Shown piece after piece: positions 9,963 through 19,400 of a stretch of DNA of 64,000 bases. Within the stretch, counting starts at the first letter, position 1; every line of letters starts with the position of its first letter. A program made the translations under genes and the position numbers. The notes below the pieces were generated by a model, which ran no database searches, had not been told where the DNA came from, and saw only the letters and a program-made list of their open reading frames with translations. Source of the stretch: Hygrophila difformis (lineage: Eukaryota; Streptophyta; Magnoliopsida; Lamiales; Acanthaceae); NCBI GenBank assembly GCA_030278955.1, contig JAOANR010000004.1:14062428-14126427 (forward strand), in the 5' to 3' direction.

Positions 9963-12633
9963 CTTTCTCATCGCCTAAGTCTACTTCACACGTTTTATCC
10001 ACAGTGACCTTGATTTCTTCTTCAAGTTGCATCGGTGTTGCGTTGGCGTCTTCTACATTTGGCCCACTGCAATCAATGGTAATATGATTGACGGATTCAA
10101 CGGTGTTGGTTTGATCATCTTCGTCATGCTTTGTGAAGACGATAGTTCGTTTCTTGAGCCTCAACCATCCATCGGATGAGACGGACCATTCAACTTGACG
10201 TTTCGTACGGGAAGGTATCGTGCTTCTCACATCGTTGCCGTAGTTCGGGTCGTCCAATATTCCTTGCTTTACTAGAGACCGCTCTTCGCTTGCTGATGCT
10301 TTGTTTTGTGATTGGCGTTTTGTAGAACCTAGCCTTTTGAAGACGGATTTTGCAGAGCCTTCTTTGGCAACAGCCCCGAGTCTATCGAAAACACTTGGCT
10401 TCACTTCTTCGTTTGCTCCAAGCCGGCGGAAGACGGATTCTTTGCGTTCGGCCGTCTCCGTTGACCCAAGTCTATCGTAGACACTCCGTTTTGGCTCTCC
10501 TTTTGACGGACTACCGATGCGATCAAATGCTGACTTTCGTGCAGGTTGGTCCTTTGGGGCATGATCCTCTTGATTTGCTTCTTCGGTGATGTAATTGGCC
10601 GTAGCTCGTTTCATGATGATACGAACCGGTGCCTTCACTGTTTGTTCAGCTTTGTCGAATTCCGCAACATACCCAAGTCCACTCCGGTCACCTTTTCTCC
10701 GATTGTTGTCTGGGAGCTTTCCCAACGGCGATGGCTCATTTGGGTTGAAGCCAGACTTAGTGAGCACCTTGAATGCCTTCGGACCGAATTCTTTGTCATT
10801 CTTCAGTCGACGTGCCTCACTGCCTTTGAGTTGAATCTTCAACACTTTCTGTGATGTGCCGGGATCAATGGGCGTTAGCGGGAGTGTAAGTCCTTCGAAT
10901 GCTTCTTCCATGATGGATTTTCCTTTGTCTTCACGGGTTGGTTGACTTCCTTTACGTTCTTCTTCCTTCAACGAAGGTGCCTTAGCTTTGGACGCCTCAA
11001 GGTAGTACTTAGCATCCCCATAATAAGACTCGGCCACCGCAAATGGTTTGTCATCGGCGATAACCCTTTTGACGACGCCGTTGTGCACGTACTTGAAGCA
11101 TTGATGCCATGTTGAAGGGACGACGCCGTTCTCGTGGATCCATGTCCGACCAAGAAGCATGTTGTATGATGTCCTTGCGTCAATGACGTGGAAGTACGCA
11201 CTTGCAGCCATGTCATCAATTTGCAGCCGGACTCGGATTGCACCAAGGGATTTTTGCCCCCCTTGGTTGAAGCCTTGGATCAACATTTTGCTATTGGATA
11301 GTTCTTCCTCCGAGATGCCCAATTCCTTCAGGGTGTGAAGTGGCATGATGTTAACGGCGGAACCTCCATCTATCAGAATCCGGTTTATTCGCTTGTTGTT
11401 GACGTACCCGACGACGAACAATGGTCGATTGTGAGCCTTCGAATTTTCCAGCTCCATTGGCATGTCGTCGTCATTGAATGTGATGGAAAGCATGCATTCG
11501 TTGAGATGCGAGTGGTCCACAACTTGCTTGGTGTGGTTTTGCTTGGACGTGCTCCCAACTTCGCAGATGGCGTTACAAGTTGTAGACTTCTCGGGAACTT
11601 TGATCTCGATCGATCCAACTTGGATGCAAACGGTGTTGGCCGTCTCTGCTTCGTCAGCCAATGTGATTTTGCCTTGTTTGACGAGATCCATGACTTTGTC
11701 TTTGAAAACGAAACAGTCTTGGATCGCGTGGCTCACTAGACGGTGGTACTTGCAGTATAGTGGGTCATTGGTCATCCCCGCTTGCTCGGGACGTTTCATC
11801 CTTGGTAGCTCGATGAGGTCTTCTTTCATCAAGTCATCGAAGATGCCCGGTAAGTCGGAGTCAAGGAATGGGTATGTCTTGGCCCGTCTATCTTCCAACG
11901 ACGACTTTTGACGTTGAGCTTGTGGTGGCTTTGGCTTGTCGCTTGTCACCGGCTCCTTCCCACGTACCTTCACGAAACTGGCGTTTGTTGCAATCGCATC
12001 CTTTGTGGGTGGCTTCGACTGTGGCTTGCCTCCCTTCTTCCATTCGACTCGGTTGTTTGCGCGAGTTTGTTGAACGGGCGGACCATGGGCTCCACTTGAC
12101 GCCAAACTTAGCTCCATGTCGTGAGCACGAGTTGCAAGCTCCTCGAATGTCCGGGGACGAATGCCTTGCAGGATGTATCGTAGGCCCCATTGCATGCCTT
12201 GGATGCACATCTCGATCGCCGACGTCTCAGACAAGCGATCCTTGCAGTTGAGGCTCAGGCTTCTCCAGCGGTTGATGTAGTCGATCACCGGCTCGCCCTT
12301 TGATTGTTGCGTGTTCGTCAATTCCATCATGCTGACGGTTCGCCGAGTGCTGTAAAAACGGTTCAGGAACTCTTGCTCGAGTTGATCCCAACTGTCGATG
12401 CTACCGTGTTCCAAGTCAGTATACCATTCGAATGCATTTCCCTTTAGTGAACGAATGAACTGCTTGACGAGGTGATCCCCAAACGTACCCGCTTTGTTGC
12501 ATGTCTCCACAAAATGGGCGATATGTTGCTTGGGATTCCCTTTGCCGTCGAACTGTTGGAACTTGGGCGGTTGATAGCCTGCCGGCATCCTCAGTGAGTC
12601 GATGCGGGCGCTGTATGGCTTGAGATACGTCAA
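9931..12633 (-). CDS. Gag (main part) and protease of the Tat-type element
   Basis: A 900-residue frame. Residues about 25-180 are a Retrotrans_gag capsid domain ([41 protein letters not shown]). C-x2-H-x4-H-x4-C near 294-307 is a zinc-knuckle variant usual in this lineage. Residues about 405-500 are a retroviral-type aspartic protease with the active-site segment [12 protein letters not shown] and the late [10 protein letters not shown]. Residues 700-772 contain five spaced copies of S-V-F-x-R-L-G. The first ATG is unclear, because the frame is open upstream to an in-frame TGA at 12648-12646 and then continues into the N-terminal gag segment. It is probably the downstream part of one gag-pol protein, not an independent gene. 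Confidence 0.9.
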   Translation of the reverse strand: MTYLKPYSARIDSLRMPAGYQPPKFQQFDGKGNPKQHIAHFVETCNKAGTFGDHLVKQFIRSLKGNAFEWYTDLEHGSIDSWDQLEQEFLNRFYSTRRTVSMMELTNTQQSKGEPVIDYINRWRSLSLNCKDRLSETSAIEMCIQGMQWGLRYILQGIRPRTFEELATRAHDMELSLASSGAHGPPVQQTRANNRVEWKKGGKPQSKPPTKDAIATNASFVKVRGKEPVTSDKPKPPQAQRQKSSLEDRRAKTYPFLDSDLPGIFDDLMKEDLIELPRMKRPEQAGMTNDPLYCKYHRLVSHAIQDCFVFKDKVMDLVKQGKITLADEAETANTVCIQVGSIEIKVPEKSTTCNAICEVGSTSKQNHTKQVVDHSHLNECMLSITFNDDDMPMELENSKAHNRPLFVVGYVNNKRINRILIDGGSAVNIMPLHTLKELGISEEELSNSKMLIQGFNQGGQKSLGAIRVRLQIDDMAASAYFHVIDARTSYNMLLGRTWIHENGVVPSTWHQCFKYVHNGVVKRVIADDKPFAVAESYYGDAKYYLEASKAKAPSLKEEERKGSQPTREDKGKSIMEEAFEGLTLPLTPIDPGTSQKVLKIQLKGSEARRLKNDKEFGPKAFKVLTKSGFNPNEPSPLGKLPDNNRRKGDRSGLGYVAEFDKAEQTVKAPVRIIMKRATANYITEEANQEDHAPKDQPARKSAFDRIGSPSKGEPKRSVYDRLGSTETAERKESVFRRLGANEEVKPSVFDRLGAVAKEGSAKSVFKRLGSTKRQSQNKASASEERSLVKQGILDDPNYGNDVRSTIPSRTKRQVEWSVSSDGWLRLKKRTIVFTKHDEDDQTNTVESVNHITIDCSGPNVEDANATPMQLEEEIKVTVDKTCEVDLGDEKEPRPTLSAPY

Positions 12634-12645
12634 GGAGGATTTTGA

Positions 12646-13197
12646 TCATGCCGAGACCTCTTCCTTCAGCGTTCCCGTGATGAACTCTTTCAGTTGATCA
12701 GCCGAGATGAAGCCGTCAGGAGTGACTTGGACGTCAGCGGTTGTTTTTCCTTTTGCCGAAGCGCCTTGCCGGGAAGTCTCTCCATCGTCGCGGATCTCCA
12801 CGGGTTTGTTCACCGCTTGGCCGCCGTTAGAGCCATCCAGTCTGTTCATCATTTGCTCCATACGTGCATCTTGCAACTCGGATCTCTTCGCAAGCATTTC
12901 CACGATCTTTGTCAGGTTGGCCATTTGCTCTTCAAGAGTGCTGGCTTGGGTTGTCATTGCAGCAGCATGAAGCAGGGCGGATGTCTCTTCTTGATCTCCC
13001 CGCGGGCTTGACAACGGCGTGGAAGATCCCGATCTATGGTCGTTTCCTTCTTCCAGCAGCGGCATATCCGCATCAACTTCTTTTCCCCGCGCAGCATCGG
13101 CGGCCTCCATTGCTTTCTTCATGTTCCTTGTGGTGACATTGGGCATAGCGGCACCGGATGTTGAAGAGTTGCTCTTGGAGGTGTTCCTTGAAGCCAT
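12646..13197 (-). CDS. Gag N-terminal segment of the Tat-type element
   Basis: 183 residues, starting at the first ATG after the 5' LTR (5' leader of about 66 nt). It is rich in Ser, Ala, Met and charged residues, with a probable coiled coil around STLEEQMANLTKIVEMLAKR (residues about 85-105). It ends with a single TGA, and the same frame goes straight on into the capsid domain. This is one gag gene interrupted by one nonsense codon, or read through. No zinc finger or enzyme motif in this part. Confidence 0.75.
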   Translation of the reverse strand: MASRNTSKSNSSTSGAAMPNVTTRNMKKAMEAADAARGKEVDADMPLLEEGNDHRSGSSTPLSSPRGDQEETSALLHAAAMTTQASTLEEQMANLTKIVEMLAKRSELQDARMEQMMNRLDGSNGGQAVNKPVEIRDDGETSRQGASAKGKTTADVQVTPDGFISADQLKEFITGTLKEEVSA

Positions 13198-13249
13198 TGG
13201 ATTTCGTTGACGACGTCTGGAGGAGATGAAAGGCAGAAGAGTCCCACTG

Positions 13250-13263
13250 GGCGTGCCAAAATC
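13250..13263 (-). promoter_or_regulatory. Primer-binding-site region of the Tat-type element
   Basis: Immediately inside the 5' LTR the minus strand reads GATTTTGGCACGCCCAGT. TGGCACGCCC is the kind of tRNA 3'-end complement expected for a PBS in this lineage; the exact tRNA cannot be assigned without a search. Confidence 0.55.
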
Positions 13264-14184
13264 TGTAAGTGCAAAAAATGCGTAGACAGAAACTGCAAAA
13301 TACTTTTATTAATTTCACAATAAATGTCTACAATTACAGAGAAATTTAAATATCAAAGAACATGTAGAAAATCAAACTATATGGGTTCGACTTCTGGTAC
13401 TCCTTTGATTCCTCCAACTTTGAAGACGTCGAGATGCTTTTATGCTTCTTCTCCGGCTTCTCGGAATTTCTACAGCGTTTTGTTGCTGTAGGATCTCAAG
13501 TGTATGAGTCTTGAGAATGAGTAGACGTGTATGAGTCGTCTCTCTATGTGTCTGAGTGTATGAGTCTCAGAGTATGACTGTTTAGAGGTTGCAGAAGTGT
13601 ATTTGATTAATTGATTCTTCTTCGCCTCTTTAATATTTCTGCAGCGTTTTGTTGCTGTAGAATCTCAAGTATATGAGTCTTGAGAGTGAGTAGTGTATGG
13701 AGACCTCTCCCTAATGTGTGACAGGGTGCCTCTATTTATAGAGGGAAAAACCTTAAGGTTTGCGGATGATGGGCCAATTGATGGGCTAATCCAATCCACA
13801 TTTCTATCGGGTCAGTGAGCATGTGGGCCTTTCCTCTGGGCTTGTTCACATTGACTGATTTCCATGGACTGTCCTGCTTCAAGTGTCCATTGGATCATAG
13901 GCTTGTGGGTCTTTCATTTGGACTTGTCCACACCGATTAATTTTCATGGGCTGGCCTACTTCGAGCATCCATTATTGAGTCATGGGGCTTGTGGGTCTTG
14001 ATTTGGACTTGTACACATTGGCCCAATCATAGGTCCATTTTGCTTGTTGGTCCAAATAGCCCAATAAATATTAATAATTATTTCAAGCATTTAATTTATT
14101 TAAAATGCCTAAAAGTAATTACATTAATATTTAAAATTACATGTGTCGCATTTTTAATGGCGAGTGAATTTTCACGTGTTTACA
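13264..14184 (-). repeat. 5' LTR of the Tat-type element
   Basis: 921 bp, equal in length to and, as far as read by eye, identical with 3921-4841. The minus-strand TATA box CTCTATAAATAGAG lies at about 13734-13747. Ends TGTAAG and TTTACA, next to the GTTAC target duplication. Confidence 0.9.
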
Positions 14185-14279
14185 GTTACATTAAACAAAA
14201 TTGAAAAAAATAACATCATCATAACGAAAACCACAAAGATATAGAGACAATAAGTAATTTTGCTCAAAAAAAAAACGAA

Positions 14280-14400
14280 GTAGTAGGATCGGATCGCTTA
14301 GGGATCCTACTCCGATCCTACCAAATTTTCGATCCTATGACGATCCTGATTGTTTTTCATTGGTAGGATCCTACGATCAGGATCGCGATTTTGATAACTA
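14280..14400. repeat. GATCC-rich inverted-repeat sequence, possible MITE end
   Basis: Dense GGATCCTAC/GTAGGATC words, ending GATCGCGATTTTGATAACTATGG. A sparser version (GTAGGATCG, AATCGTGATTTT) is at about 3385-3455. The two could be the ends of one older MITE split by the Stowaway and the Tat-type insertions. No clean target duplication was found. Confidence 0.35.
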
Positions 14401-14935
14401 TGGTAAACACATGAAAATCCATTCATAGAGATGAAACACTGTATTTTTAAATATTAATTTAATTATGTTTTTATATTTTAAATAAATTAAATGCTTGAAA
14501 TAATTATTAATATTTATATAAATATTGGGTCAATCATGACACCACGTGAATAAGTTAAGATAAAGATCCGTGTGCCAAATGGATCAGTAAGAAGATGCCA
14601 CATAAGCCCTAAGCATTCCAGCAAATGGACATCTAGGTTGAGTCTGCCAAACAACAATTAACCTATGACATACCATCTTCTTTGTATAAATAAGGGACTC
14701 CCTTCAGAAATTAAGGTTAGTGAGTGACAGGAAATAAGTAAGGAGACCAAAATTCTACAGCAACAAAACGCTGCAAAAATCTCAAGATTCCAGAGAAGAA
14801 GTATCAAATACACTTCCGAGATTTAATGTTGGAAAATCAAATGAGCAACATAAGTTGAACCCACAAAATCATAATATAGATATTTTTATTATGAATTAAT
14901 AAATTATTTTGCAGTTGTTTATCTATCGCACCGGT
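14401..14935 (+). mobile_element. Diverged LTR fragment of the Tat family
   Basis: Aligns in the opposite orientation with the 921-bp LTRs: GGTAAACACATGAAAAT start, AATTAAATGCTTGAAATAA, a TATA region (TTGTATAAATAAG near 14690), CTACAGCAACAAAACGCTGC, and an end near TATTTTGCAGTTGTTTATC. It is shorter and much more diverged, so an old solo or truncated LTR upstream of transporter copy 2. Confidence 0.7.
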
Positions 14936-15180
14936 TGGGGGAAAGGATAAGATTTTTAAAATTCAAAAATAAGTCTTCCCCACTTTTATTCGGAACTGGC
15001 TCGGATAAGGCTTCCGTGAGGGTAAGAAATGCCTCTTCGTTCAGTTGACGTCACCTTGTAAAGTTTCGGAATTGATCCTTCCGACTCGTGGCGCAAGGAC
15101 AGTTATCTTGCTCGGCCCTACTTTCTCCGGATTGCGCCTTTATTAGGATAGGTGGCTCGCTCGGGATGACACTTCCTCGG
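14936..15180. other. Unassigned intergenic sequence
   Basis: No supported gene. Moderately GC-rich, with CGGAACTGGCTCGGATAAGG and TTGCTCGGCCCTAC. The same type of sequence continues at 15505-15640 after the MITE, so it was contiguous before that insertion. Confidence 0.3.
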
Positions 15181-15504
15181 GGAAAAAAAAGCCCATTTAG
15201 TCCCATAAGTTTTTTCAATTTCCAAAACCATCCCATAAATATCGAATTAGTCGAATCCTTCCCATAACAACCCTAATCATCTCTGAACCCGTCCATGAAC
15301 CGGTTTTTTGGCTAATCATCACGTAACCCGTCCCATAACTTCCCTAATGGAGGGATGGATTCGGCGATGTTTAGGATAGTTATGGGTCGGGTTCAGCGAT
15401 GATTAGCGAAAAAATTGGATTTATGGACGTGTTCGTCTAATTCAAATTTGTGGGACTATTTTGAAAATTTTTTAAAATTATGGGACGATATGAGTTTTTT
15501 CCAC
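15181..15504. mobile_element. Mutator-like MITE
   Basis: A 324-bp non-coding element. The left end GGAAAAAAAAGCCCATTTAG pairs imperfectly with the reverse complement of the right end (GTGGAAAAAACTCATATCG), and both continue with GTCCCATAA. It is flanked by a 9-bp duplication CTTCCTCGG (15172-15180 and 15505-15513). A 9-bp duplication points to Mutator-like elements. Confidence 0.65.
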
Positions 15505-16028
15505 CTTCCTCGGGGTCCATGGGCTGGTCCTGGGCTATTTTTCTCCGTTCAAGCCCGATAGTTTGGGCCCTTATGTGAATTGAGCCTAGATATGTTTGTG
15601 GGTCTTATTAACACCTGAGTGTCAAGTTTACCAAAAAAAAAATGGAATTAAAAAATTTATAAGATTTGTACAGATTAATTAATTAATTAAATATGAAAAT
15701 AGTAAAATTTTATTAATTAACTAATAAAATACGAATCATTTTATGGTTGATTATATACAAATTTTTTTCATTAAAAAGAAAAAAAATTGAAAACTGAAAG
15801 AAAGATGAGAGCACCACAAAATTAGATGCCATTTAAACAGGAGTAAATAAATTTAAAAAATACCTCTTCACTTTGGTAAGTAGTAATAGGAATGTTCATT
15901 GAAATGGTATTAGACTTTGGCAAGTAGTAATAAGAATGTTCATTGAAACCTGAAAGCCGTTCCGTACAATAGCCATGCAAATGCAAATGCATTATGCAAC
16001 TACGCACGCATCGTCTGGGCTCACACTA
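15505..16028. other. Upstream region of transporter copy 2
   Basis: AT-rich upstream sequence with no gene. It has a tandem duplication of about 43 bp (TTTGGTAAGTAGTAATAGG at about 15872 and TTTGGCAAGTAGTAATAAG at about 15915, both followed by AATGTTCATTGAAA). Confidence 0.4.
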
Positions 16029-16105
16029 GCCGTCGATTTCCCACACGCATATCGACGGCTGCCACGCGCGTACCTTGTGCTTCTCACCTTTACTGCACAA
16101 GGTAC
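16029..16105. promoter_or_regulatory. Two perfect inverted repeats upstream of the copy 2 TATA box
   Basis: GCCGTCGAT (16029-16037) is inverted as ATCGACGGC (16051-16059). GTACCTTGTGC (16070-16080) is inverted as GCACAAGGTAC (16095-16105). Both are perfect and end about 27 bp before the TATA box, the usual place for proximal promoter elements. A protein-binding role is inference. Confidence 0.5.
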
Positions 16106-16130
16106 AACTAATCACAGCCTCCCCTACATC

Positions 16131-16140
16131 CTATAAATAC
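16131..16140 (+). promoter_or_regulatory. TATA box of transporter copy 2
   Basis: CTATAAATAC matches the plant TATA consensus. It lies 280 bp before the ATG, predicting a transcription start near 16160-16170 and a 5' UTR of about 255 nt. Confidence 0.7.
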
Positions 16141-16419
16141 AGTCCCGTCATCCTATGGCGAGGCTATTCCTAGTACGCGTGGGAAGGGAGTCCTACGATT
16201 TTCAAAGAGGTCCTGCCATTTTCAACCCCTGATCCTCTCCCCCGTCGTCACCACCACCAATCCCCCCCACTGATTAAATTCTCGCCGAGCAGTTACCGAT
16301 TTTCAATTCCAATCCGCTTCTGTACTCAATAGTTTCATCTTTTGTTGGACAAAGAGAGTAAATAGGAGGAATTTCGATCAGGTGCTAGTATTCGTTTAAT
16401 TTGTTGGTGAAGAGTGAAA

Positions 16420-19400
16420 ATGAGTATTTGGGCGCTGAGGCCGTTGGCCCACCTTCTGGTGGCGCTGTGCCTCCACTGGATTACGGAAGAGATGACCCAT
16501 CCTGTGCTCGTTGACGTCACCACCAATGCGCTTTGTCCCGGGGAGACCACTTGCCCTCAGGCCGTTTACATCACCGGCATTCAGCAAACTGTCAGTTTTT
16601 AGTATTTTCGATTTTCAAAGTTTGCGTTTTTGTTTTGGAATTTGGGTGGCATTTCTTCGGAACTTCAATCATCACCGGAATCCCTAGTGATCTTCATTTT
16701 TTTATAGCGACAATATTTGGTAACCAGTAAATAATTTGTTGCTTCATTCTTGATTTGAGAGAGAGGGTGCAACCGTGCAAGTGTGAAGAGATATTTGAAG
16801 TGTTGATAAAGTTGAGCTTTTATTTTTATGGTGGTTCATTTTGCAGTAGAAGTGAAATTGCCCTTGCATAGTTGCATGCTTTACTCACTTTTTATTTTTT
16901 CACCTTAACTAAGCTTGTTTATCATTACTCCGCACTGTTTTTTTTTTATTTTTTTTAAACTTTATTGAAATAAGCTTCGAGCAGAAAGATGTAAGAAGAC
17001 AGTGCATTTGTTTCAAACGGCTTTCCAATTTCTCTAATTTTCTTTTATGATATACCATTTCCATCCGGTTAAATTGACTGCATGCTCTGTATATTCTAAC
17101 TTGTGGTTTTGAATGTGTGTTTAAGCATAATTTGATTGATACATGTATTTGTACATAAGATATAATGGACTTTACAGGTCTGCGGTCTACCCTATATGGT
17201 GTATTACGTTGCTTCCGATTATCTATTGTACTAATAAATTGAGTAGGTCACATTGTATAAGTAAAGATGCACAAAAGTAAAGGCCCGCCTTTCTAGAGGC
17301 TGCAACACCACCATTTTTTTCTGCTGGAAATATGATTATTCAGTCATAATTCCCTGTTGTATATCTTTTGATTTGTACATTGTGTCTTTAACACATTGTT
17401 CTCATTATATGATCTTGGATGCATGCTTTAGGGCTTGACAATATGTGTTTGTGTCTATTGAAAACTGTGTGCTCTTTGTGTGAATAATGACAAGTATATA
17501 TGTTAGGCATACAGAATGTATAAAGTGTGCATGATGTTTGTGTATATTATACAAATACATAATGATTGAACTGTGAAGCAATAATATTAGAGGATGTAAA
17601 ATAAGGAGAGAATATGAACTGTTTTTCAAACATCAGTCCATATGGACAGTAGAATGATTTTATTCTGGATGCTGCATATATATGAATAAAACATATAACA
17701 TGAAGCATGGTAATTAAATTGAGTCCTGCAATATTATAGCTGAATGCTAACCTGTGATGGTGTTTGTAGGTTTGTGGAATATTTAAGATGATAATGCTTC
17801 CGCTCTTTGGCCAGCTGGCAGACGAGTATGGACGTAAACCATTCCTTCTTATCACCCTACCAACGAGCGTGGTTCCTTTCAGTATGGTTCTTGCAGTTCT
17901 GTATATTCTACAATGAAAATCCTTGAACTTAATTCCTTTACACCCCAAGACTCTCATATTATATCATGAAAAAAAGCTAAAAAGAAGCAGACTCAACTTT
18001 CTATAAAGTAATAATTTGGTTTTACTGGTTACCCTTTTATCTGTGATGTTTTTCAGGCACCCATGTTTTAGAGTGTATATGTAACACCCCGACCCGCCAT
18101 GGAGCCGGAGGTGCCTTCGAGCTTCTTTCGGGATTGAAGTCTGGCCCCACAGGTCAACAAAACTCTTTCCAGTGCGTTTTGGCTTCACTCGCGCACACCC
18201 TAGGAGACTTCCCAGGAGGTCACCCATCTTTAAGACTACTCCACAACAAGCACGCTTAACTGTGGAGTTCTTATTGGATGGTCACCAGAAAAGAAAGGTG
18301 CACCTTGTTGACATGAGTAGAATTTTCAATCCTTTTAAGCTATTCTTTCATATATTCTCTCGGGGTATTACAATCTCCCCCATTTGAGAACGCAACGTCC
18401 TCGTTGCGCCTCGATCGCCTAATCAATGTCCCTCAGGATCTTTGCCCCGCTAGACGCCTGACTGGTACTCTCAGCACAGCGCGCAGTCGCAGGTTGGCTC
18501 TGATACCATTATGTAACACCCCGACCCGCCATGGAGCCGGAGGTGCCTTCGAGCTTCTTTCGGGATTGAAGTCTGGCCCCACAGGTCAACAAAACTCTTT
18601 CCAGTGCGTTTTGGCCTCACTCGCGCACACCCTAGGAGACTTCCCAGGAGGTCACCCATCCTTAAGACTACTCCACAACAAGCACGCTTAACTGTGGAGT
18701 TCTTATTGGATGGTCACCAGAAAAGAAAGGTGCACCTTGTTGACATGAGTAGAATTTTCAATCCTTTTAAGCTATTCTTTCATATATTCTCTCGGGGTAT
18801 TACAGTATACTTATACTTCAAGAATAATAATATTGATGTTATTAATCCAGATCTAATGTACGGCACGCATGTGGAAATTTGGAGCTACATTGGGCATTCA
18901 TTTATTTCATGAGTACAAGTTGTCTAATGGTATCTTTTTGTTCTTTTCAGCTACACTTTGCATCAGTAAATCCAGAGAATCTGTATATGTATACTATGCC
19001 ATCAGTACCATTGCTAAAATCTTGAGCCATGGAACCATTTTCTGCATTTCTATTGCTTATGCTGTAAGTTCACTAGGATATTTATCAATCAGAAGCGATA
19101 ATATAAGAACATATAATGTTTAAGCAAAATTTCAGGCAGATGTTATCGATGATGATAAGAGGGCTACTGCTTTTAGTTGGATCACCGGCCTGAGCTCTGT
19201 GTCACACGTCATAGGCAATATCCTAGCACGTTTTCTTCCTCCAGATTATATATTTCAGGTATTCCAATGTCATATTGACTTCATTAATTGTATGTCTCTC
19301 ATCTATCTTCATTTCACATGATGTTGCTTCTGATTTCAGGGGTCAATAGTTCTTTTGATCCTTGGTCCGGTTTATTTATCAGTTTTTATGAATGAAAAAG

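Larger units (their letters stand above)
3921..14184 (-). mobile_element. Tat/Ogre-type Ty3-gypsy retrotransposon lacking RT and RNase H
   Basis: A 10,264-bp element on the minus strand, flanked by a 5-bp target duplication GTTAC (3916-3920 and 14185-14189). Its two 921-bp LTRs (3921-4841 and 13264-14184) look identical by eye, so insertion is recent. Order on the minus strand: 5' LTR, gag, protease, a short RT start, a minisatellite array, integrase, then a 3.6 kb non-coding tail and the 3' LTR. The gag and integrase sequences are of the plant Tat/Ogre type. The core of RT and all of RNase H are missing, so a recent jump must have used enzymes from another element. Confidence 0.9.

Noticed and set aside
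10350..11911. Several plus-strand frames of 79-149 residues
   Set aside because: Antisense shadows of the gag-protease frame of the Tat element.
18080..18804. 5S rRNA genes (here and at 47946-48678)
   Set aside because: 5S-like words lie inside LTRs with PBS, purine tract and target duplications; the rest of 5S is absent. This is Cassandra.
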